Source: Blasia pusilla
Taxonomy: Eukaryota > Marchantiophyta > Marchantiopsida > Blasiales
Length of the DNA stretch: 64,000 bases
Direction of reading: 5' to 3'
NCBI GenBank assembly: GCA_050084515.1
Contig: CM114274.1
Span: 36,208,001 to 36,272,000 of the forward strand
Shown here: piece after piece, positions 57,100-64,000 of the stretch
Numbering within the stretch: the stretch's first letter is position 1
Layout: each line of letters opens with the position of its first letter
Position numbers and translations under genes: made by a program
Notes under the pieces: generated by a model
What the model was told of the DNA's origin: nothing
Database searches by the model: none
Seen by the model: only the letters and a program-made list of their open reading frames with translations

Positions 57100-57640
57100 C
57101 TTACTCATTCTCTCTTTGTAAAATAAAATCCAATCTCTCTTACAACACCATAGTTCTCACATGTGTGCACTCTCACATGTCTCTCTCAATGTCAAACCAA
57201 ACCCACTCTCCTAATGAGAAGCTTGGATTACACACACAAAGCAAGCAAGAACATAGCTCCGCCACCTCATGCCAAGAGGTTCAACAAAGAGAGAATGAGC
57301 TCTCAAGCTCTCTCTCCTTGAGGTATACCCCTCCCCTCTCCCAAACTCTCTCCATGGTAACCTATGCTCCCAAGTCACCTCCTTGGCTCTTGACCTGATG
57401 TAGGAGGTCAAGGGCCACTTACCAAAAATAGAAAATAGATCATATATTCAAAATATGGTACTTATCTAAAATAGTAAGTTCCTCAATATGGCTCCACATG
57501 AGCCGAAACGAAGGGGAAACCTGCTCTCTCAGGTTTCCCGGGGCCTCAGGAGGTCATCTTAGACCTATTGAGTCTGTCCTCTACTACTCTCGAAGTCGCT
57601 CTACTAGATCTCACCGATCTATCGTAAAAGACGTGATACT
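57100..57640 (-). mobile_element. Gypsy family G LTR (5' LTR of copy G4, truncated)
   Basis: Minus-strand sequence matches plus-strand 11030-11530 nearly end to end: the TAGATC-GTGAGATCTAGTAGAGCG start, CCCCGGGAAACCTGAGAGAGCA, GTAAGTGGCCCTTGACCTCC, GGGAGGGGTATA (TATA-like) and TTGAACCTCTTGGCATGAGG. It lies upstream of the G4 gag in the right orientation. Its outer end is replaced by Helitron-like sequence. Confidence 0.75.
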
Positions 57641-57649
57641 AGCAAACTA

Positions 57650-58065
57650 TTCAATAAAAAACTGCTTGTAGTATGTGAAACATTTTTCTGCTCCCAATTA
57701 CCACGTGTCAAACAAAGGGGTGTTTGCAACTCACTAGTGAGTTATAATTACTAGTAATAATAACTAGTAAGGTGCCCGTGTGATGCATGGGAAATAAAAA
57801 AGGGTTTGAAGAATTAGCGTATAGCCCATGAAGAGAAGAGATTAATAATGCCGCACATAAATTCAATTTTTTTCTTTACTACCCATATCATATGAAACAT
57901 TTTCTTATTGTTCCCACGTGTTCAAATTCCAGAAAACTCTCCCGGAATTATAAAAATTTGAAGAATTAATATATAACTATGAAAAGAAAAAATTAATAAT
58001 TTCGCACATAAATTCACTTTTTTTACACTGCCTCTAGAATATGAAATATTTTTGCACTGCCCGGT
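57650..58065 (-). mobile_element. Cluster of three Helitron-like copies
   Basis: Three partial or whole copies sit side by side: about 57650-57762 (5' half), 57768-57950 (with the 3' end, which on the minus strand reads CATCACACGGGCACCTTACTAG|T) and 57956-58065 (middle part). All are in the same orientation and match the elements at 29.3 kb and 5.8 kb. Confidence 0.6.
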
Positions 58066-58069
58066 CAAG

Positions 58070-58780
58070 GACAGAGTAGAGGTGTTTAAGAACATGTCTA
58101 GCCATGTTTTTAAATCGCCACTTTCCTACGCCGAGAGTTACTCACACCCGCACTCTTGTGAAACGTCCGTCCGGCAGTCGCCCGCCGACGAAGGAGAGGG
58201 GGCGAGACACAGAACAGGAGGCGATGCGCAAGGTCCGTCGCCACGGAACAATCGCGTTGAGCGCCAGGCAGTCCCCAGCGTTGCGGTGGAATTCTGATCC
58301 GGCGGCGACCACAATTTTCGCTCTTCTCTGATGCGTGGATTGCTTCGCTTTAGGGGCGATCCCCTGCTTGGCAGCCAATTCTGACAATCGCCGATCGGCA
58401 GGCTGTTCTCAGGCTTCCGGTGGGGGATGCCGTTTTTGCTAGCTCCACAGATTCGCTTTCTTTGTGGCGTTTATTGTTGCACCGCGGTCGAGACGATCCG
58501 CTGTTATGCGGCAAATTGACCGTGAAAAATCGGCTGCCAGTCCGGGAGCTGACTGGGGAATGCAGATTTTGCTGCGTGCACACTTTGGCTTTCTCTTTGC
58601 CGTATATTGCACCTCTACAGAGACAATCGGGTCTTTCGCAATTTTTTTCGAAAGCCCTATTTTCGATTTTCATTCTCGCAGGGCACGTTTATGGAAGTTA
58701 CACGGGAGATCGCTCGCGATTTTTTGAGTTGTTGTAGATGACCTAAGGAAGCAAAGCAGTGGAAGCTTGGGGCTGGTTGG
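58070..58780 (+). promoter_or_regulatory. Promoter and 5' leader of the syntaxin gene
   Basis: G+C rises from 58150. There is no in-frame coding exon upstream of the ATG at 58781. Other open frames on both strands are without domains. The transcript start is not identifiable by eye. Confidence 0.35.
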
Positions 58781-60875
58781 ATGGCTTCGGCGAAGGATTT
58801 GACGGATAAATTCCGTGAAGCAGTCCGATCCGCTGCTGTCAAGGAAGGCTTCGATGATGAGAAATTGGCTAAGGTGTCTGCGTCTCTCATAATGCACAAG
58901 TCGGCTGACCGCTCACCTTTCACGCGCACAGCAATAGAGATTGTAAGCATCTCCTCCTCCGGCAAAAGTGCGCCAAAGTGATTCAGGTTCTGTAAGATTT
59001 GGAATTCGTCTATCAGATGCATTGGATCATTCAATGGGCAAGATGTGGTGGACATGTGTCACAGCTGGGGAACATTCGAGCTATGCATGCATTTGTCGTG
59101 ATGCACGGGAAGGATTACGCAGATCGATATCGGAGCACCGAGAAGGATAGGGATAATATTGAGCACGAGGTGAGGTTACAAGCCTAACATGTGTCACCTT
59201 ATCCAAGCAAATGCAGTTGAAAGAGTTTCCTTTCCCGCAAAGAGGGTGATTTGTCTCAGTATTCACTAGCATCCAACTCATGCATGGAGTGAACTCTTTC
59301 TTACTGTTTTTTCATCACACTCCTTCCAGTTAAAATTACACTCATGTCGAGTATTGGAGATGTGGGACAAATCATGACGGTGTTCTCTAATAGTAATGTA
59401 GATTGGTTTTGACGCATTTGTAAAATGTGGACTTATGCATTCCTTGTGAACTTGTATCCAGGTGGGTTTGTTTGTGAAGGCGTGTGGAGAACGTATCGAG
59501 GTCCTGAAGAACAGCATAGGTGCCGAGGAGAGGAAAGTAAAGCGGTCAGGGTGGCTGAGTGGAGGCACCAATAATGGCCTCAGCCGAGACCTAAATGCCC
59601 ATCAACACGGGATGGTATGTTTAGAATTTCTTCTGACGTCTCTCGCATTTCTACTCCTATTCAACAGCCGATAGTTGCAAAATCGGCTGTTGAATAGTTG
59701 ATTCTAGGATATTCCAATCAGCCACTTTGACTTTTCATATCTTAAAGAGGCTCCAACCAGGTAGTATGTTATTGTTCTCTCTTTAGCAGTGAGAATACTC
59801 GAGTTCCTTTCTATAAGTTACGGATGATAAATAATACTTTGCTCTAGCTATTGGACTATAGAAGGATCTCAAGTTGTCCAAACACATGACAGCAAAAGTG
59901 TTGTTCAGGTGCTTATTCTTAGCGAGCATCTGCATGCTGTCACGGCACAGTTTGATCAACTCCGAGCTGGAAGATTTCAGGAAGCAATTGATAAGCGGAT
60001 ACCGAAACGCAGGCAGGGTCTGAATGCGCTCAAATCAAACCAGACAGCCGCTACCCAATCGACAAATGACTGGCAAAATAACATCCATCAAGACAATTCT
60101 CAGCCAGGCACTTTTCAGGCTCAAGAGCTTTTGGATATGGAAACTCGCACCTTGCAGGTATATTACTACATGAATGTCACTGCTATGAAGATAGTGATGG
60201 CTTCTATCTCATCTCTCAAACTTTTCAATTTACTGTAAGATCGTAGGAAGGACCTCCTGAATTAGCATCCAAGAAGTTCAGTCACCCTCAAGTAATTCAT
60301 TTCGCTTGAACATAAACAATAAAGGTTAAAGTAAATGGAAAAGTTTTTTGTTTCTGTCCCTGTGCAATGAATCTCCTATGGGGGATTTAACTGCCTGGAT
60401 GTTCATTCAGGAGGTTATTCTTGCTGTATCAATGTATAGTGAGCAGAGGTTTGTCAGAGTACCAACTTAATTTGTTTTTGCAGGTTGAACTGACCAACCT
60501 TATGGACACGGTTCAAGAAACTGAGAGAAAAATGCTAGAGGTCTCAGCTCTCAATCATTTGTTTTCGACACATGTGCTTCAACAAGCTCAGCAAATAGAA
60601 AAGCTATATCAGCAGGTACGCTTCTAGCTAGCTGCAGTGGTTGCTAACTGAGTGAAGGAGGTTGGTTTTATTTAAGTAATATCTAGATCTCTTGTTATAT
60701 TCCATTAAGTAGTCACCTTGGTGTGTGGCAGGCACTGGATTCCACACTAAACGTGGAGAAAGGCAACAAGGAGCTTGAAAAGGCAATTTCACGGAGCAGT
60801 AGTAGTCGTCTGTATATTCTTCTTGTTATGATTGTACTTACGCTGTCTTTATTGTTTTTGGATTGGTATCAATAA
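58781..60875 (+). CDS. SYP81: ER syntaxin, SYP81/Ufe1-type Qa-SNARE
   Basis: Six exons join in phase 0 to 314 residues: 58781-58942, 59065-59169, 59462-59614, 59909-60157, 60484-60615, 60732-60875. All five introns are GT-AG. The N terminus has a Sly1-binding-like peptide (D-L-T-D-K-F, residues 6-11) and the family block R-S-P-F-T. The middle has H-x-K-D-Y and L-S-E-H-L-H-A-V-T-A-Q-F-D-Q-L-R. The SNARE motif spans about residues 224-285 (S-A-L-N-H-L-F-S-T-H-V-L-Q-Q-A-Q-Q-I-E-K-L-Y). A single C-terminal transmembrane anchor ends F-L-D-W-Y-Q. The protein acts at the ER in retrograde Golgi-to-ER fusion with Sec20/Use1/Sec22-type partners. Length and landmarks match plant SYP81 closely, with no gap at any junction. 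An acidic/Gln-rich linker in exon 4 is the least conserved part. Confidence 0.95.
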
Positions 60876-62470
60876 CAAGAATTGCATCTCTTATACTTAT
60901 CATCAATCTTCTGAACATTACAAGAATCATATGAATTACATTATCCTCTGAATCATGGGACACGTATTGTTCAACGAAGCTTTATGCAAAAAAATTGAAG
61001 TGGAGTGGATGAAAGGCATATCCTTGAGTAAGCTATTCTGATAAGTTTTGGCATGATTGTGAAATGCCATGATAACTTATGAGGAGACACCCTTCGATAG
61101 TTTGAGGTATGAAGGGCGAATTTCAGGAAACAAAATTTCATCCAAAGCATGAGATGGTTCGGAAGGGATCTGTTGCTCAGCCTGTATGACTCTGATAAGG
61201 ACCCGAGCCCAGGATGCGGTTCTCTGAAATCTTGGTCCCAAAGGTGACCATAGATCACCTTGGAAGAACGACCTGGGGATAGAGACATCTGCAACAGACA
61301 TGCCATCAGGTGTAAGGAAAGGTTGATCCTTGTTGACCGAAGATAGAACTAAAGTGAACTTGAGAACAGTGCAGAGCCATACTGCATCAAGACCAAGGAT
61401 AGACTGTCCAATCTTCTAGGAATGAAGAGCGAAGTGTGTACATTGTAGGCTCGGAAACCATTCATGACTCGGATCTCTTTCCCAATACATACTGGTCTTT
61501 GAGTGTGCACGTGAGTATTTATTGAATTGGATATTCAATGACTCAAACGTGAAGGATAAGAAGATTAAACTTTGCATTTTGTAAAATGTCAAGATCCCTC
61601 CTCTCTTCATCTAGAATCTCACATGTTAATTTCTGTTTTAACTACATGTCCTTTTTGTTATATTAATATTCATAAATAGATCTTAAGTGTATATATCTAA
61701 TAGTGTATGTATGTTGTGTAGTGTGTACACGCATTTGCTCCTACAATGTTGCCTATGAGTTAATTTTTTTTCCTCCCCATTAATTGAAGGATAAATGCTG
61801 ATAGAATACAATATGGAGAAATGGAATTCAAGATAATATAATACCACAGTATAAGCATTTTGCAAGATTGAATAGGAGTTGCAAATTCTAACATTTTTCC
61901 CACTCCTTCATTTTAGAGGCTCGTCTCCAACAAGTTCTCGAATGTAGCACTCCAAGATTTGGTAAGCCCCAGACTAGTGCGTGTCGGAGAAAGATATGTT
62001 GGAAATCATCTAGGATGTAATCTTTAGGTATTTTTGATAATTTTCTTACTGATACTAGGCTAAGGGCTCCTCCCTTAGACTAGTAGGGGCAATTCAATTC
62101 TGTACATTAGGTTGGTTTTGAATCCACCTTTTGTGCTCTTGAAAAAATCATGCTTCGTACTTTTGAGGAGCTTGGAGACATATGAAGTGGGAGCGAGGAG
62201 TTGAAGGATATAGAGAGGAGTATGGAATTAGCTTGGCTCCTTATTGGGAGTGCAAGATATCAAAATGATTCTCTTGGAATGTTCTTCGTTTTGGTACGCA
62301 CCTTGATACCTACAATGACGTATATTTATGTTTGTTGTGTGTAACTTGATTTTATGTCATATTAAGATTTTGTGTTTCATTGTTGTGACTTTCCATCCAC
62401 TTCACGTTACCTTTCATTCCTCCTAGTCACCTTTGCTCAATACATGAATATATGATGTTTCGTATTTCAT
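60876..62470. other. 3' flank of the syntaxin gene; no gene recognised
   Basis: The first part is probably 3' UTR. The remainder is AT-rich, with short frames on both strands lacking domains. Confidence 0.5.
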
Positions 62471-62479
62471 TTGCTTAAA

Positions 62480-62720
62480 CTTCCCATTCATTTTGACTTA
62501 AAATAAGTATCCCAAAATATGGTGCTTCAAACCCTTTCATCCTTAGGTCTTTCTTTCCTATATAGACGTCCCTTGTTTTCCAATGTGGCTGTCATCGAAC
62601 ATACACACAAACACACACGATCCCATGCTAACTCATGGCATCCACATGTCGAGACGAGAAGTACCATAAAACTCAATAAATCAAGTAGATCTCTCACACA
62701 ATCTCATAGAATGGAGGCCT
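62480..62720 (-). repeat. Gypsy family G LTR fragment
   Basis: Minus-strand matches to 10908-11010 and 11537-11640: GGATGCCATGAGTTAGCATG, GGATCGTGTGTG and GATGACAGC. The sequence is more diverged than the copy at 34.3 kb. Confidence 0.65.
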
Positions 62721-62729
62721 ATGTGCCTT

Positions 62730-63340
62730 AGGGGTTATCATTTTTGTAGCTACCATGGTTATCTCATTGGGATTATGTGGATATATAATCTTTTGATAGG
62801 AGGATTCTACAAGTTTTTAGAAATCTTCTTAAATTCTTTGAATGCCCTATTGTTGCCTATGGGTCTGTATTTCTATCAAGTACTAGAGTGACAACCTGAA
62901 GGCCATCATGGTGTTTGGAAATCAAGAAGCCATTCTCTAATTATAATGTAGATAGATATGTAGATGTACATCTAACTACTTTTCTAATAATTTGGACTCA
63001 ATTTCCATCCTACCCTCCGTATGTTATCCGTTTTACTCAAATGGTAATTCCATTTTTTGAACCAGTTTTCAAACATCTAGCACTAGTGTATGCTTGTGCC
63101 ATGCAAATGTTAAATTACCTCAAATTAATAAGTAATTAGTAATTAATTTTCTCGATCCTCGTACCCAAAAAATGCCAAACAGGTGCCAAGCGGAACATCA
63201 GAATTCTAGTGAACTCACGCTACAATGATCGTGCGTTGGAGAGGTCTCTTTGAGAGGTATCTTGGAAAAGTCCAAGAGACGAAACGCGGAATAGAGTTTG
63301 TGCGTTTCATGCATTTATGGTCACAACCAGGAAACTTGGA
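62730..63340. other. No gene recognised
   Basis: AT-rich intergenic sequence without supported features. Confidence 0.5.
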
Positions 63341-63344
63341 CCAA

Positions 63345-64000
63345 ACATGAACTAAGACTTCAAATACGTTGAGTCTAGGAAGGTTGCTTGCCAAAGAGGT
63401 GAGATCCAGTTTTGGAACAAGACTAGCATTTGGGGATTTTGACTGTGTTCTCGACCATAACGTTTAGTCCTGAGATGCGTTAGGGACAAGTACGATGGCA
63501 TTGGAAAGCTTATGCCGAGACAGTTCCAACGCACCAAAGATCTCACAAACGCATAAAGATAGGCTGAGATATTGGCCGAAAATGACTGTGACAGTAGTTG
63601 GGTTGAGGGCCAATTTGAGGGGCCTGACTGTCTTTCCCTAAAGTTAGGGGGAGGGCGGTGATCCACAGAAGTACTAGTAAAGGGGAGTGTCTCCAAGGAT
63701 TCTTGGAACACAAACTCCACTTTGAGCACCAATTGACGTCTTAAGGGCATGGGATGGATTGGGAGTTTGGCGTTGGAACTCGAAACCCAAACCTAATCCA
63801 AGGGAGTGGATTTTGTAAGCCACGCTTGGATTCCAACCCGCGATTCATTTTCGTGACTTGCGGTTAGGGACTCATTGGATGTCCATTGAACGTTTGGAAC
63901 CGCGAGGCATACAAACATGGTTTGAGGTTCCTAAACCGACGAGAAAGTCTATCCCAAGTCTTGAAAGACTTGTGTGTGTTGTAAACCTTGAAACTAGGGA
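63345..64000 (-). repeat. Dispersed repeat A, copy 3 (inverted, runs off the window)
   Basis: The reverse complement aligns with 43060-43660 throughout, including TTCGAGTTCC/TTTTGAGTCC, CATGCCCTTAAG/CGTGCCCTTGGG, GATCTTTGGTGCGTTGGAAC, CATAAGCTTTCCAATGCCATC and a GTTATGGTC block. The right edge lies outside the window. Confidence 0.8.

Noticed and set aside
1-64000. CRISPR arrays, operons, bacterial promoters
   Set aside because: The window is eukaryotic nuclear DNA with spliceosomal introns; repeats lack CRISPR spacing.

Overview
This is a stretch of nuclear genome from a land plant. Four intron-containing or compact genes of ordinary plant type sit in about 50 kb of repeats: a mitochondrial ATP synthase e-type subunit, a NIPA-type magnesium transporter, a small membrane-anchored DnaJ protein and an ER syntaxin of the SYP81/Ufe1 class. 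A fifth gene encodes a SnoaL/NTF2-like protein. Introns are spliceosomal and mostly short (about 120 to 700 bp). The repeats are decayed Ty3/gypsy and Ty1/copia pieces, Helitron-like elements and a reverse-transcriptase C-terminal domain that I associate with seedless plants. A non-seed plant (bryophyte, lycophyte or fern) is my best guess, but the species cannot be read from the sequence.

Layout. 1-287: 5' end of the ATP synthase e-type gene, minus strand, running off the left edge. 0.8-14 kb: several decayed copies of one gypsy family (called G here), two of them head to head across a 96-bp inverted repeat, with a copia LTR/primer-binding-site fragment lodged in one. The 3' end of the G polyprotein carries a PHD-type zinc finger after the integrase. 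14.5-16.0 kb: a degenerate array built on a palindromic motif. 16-20.4 kb: AT-rich gene-poor DNA with one unexplained GC-richer block. 20.5-25.75 kb: NIPA gene with a GC-rich promoter and nine coding exons, one joined by a GC-AG intron. 25.8-32.2 kb: no gene recognised, one Helitron-like element and two perfect hairpins. 32.2-32.7 kb: SnoaL/NTF2-like gene. 33.7-34.6 kb: reverse-transcriptase C-terminal domain remnant and a G LTR fragment. 35-38.7 kb: a long decayed transposase-like gene with an N-terminal zinc finger. 41.5-43.7 kb: an inverted-repeat element and a second copy of the repeat called A. 47.8-48.3 kb: DnaJ gene. 49.2-50.3 kb: more remnants. 52.7-57.6 kb: the longest G copy (gag-protease, LTR). 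57.6-58.1 kb: clustered Helitron-like pieces. 58.8-60.9 kb: syntaxin gene with six exons. 62.5-64 kb: LTR fragment and a third, inverted copy of repeat A.

The host genes are unrelated housekeeping functions (ATP synthesis, Mg transport, chaperone, ER fusion) and form no pathway together. The most interesting signals are in the repeats: the gypsy integrase with a PHD finger, the zinc-finger transposase-like gene, the short Helitron-like family and the palindromic array. Splice sites were chosen by eye from reading frame, splice consensus and remembered family alignments. All homology statements are recognition from memory; no search was run.
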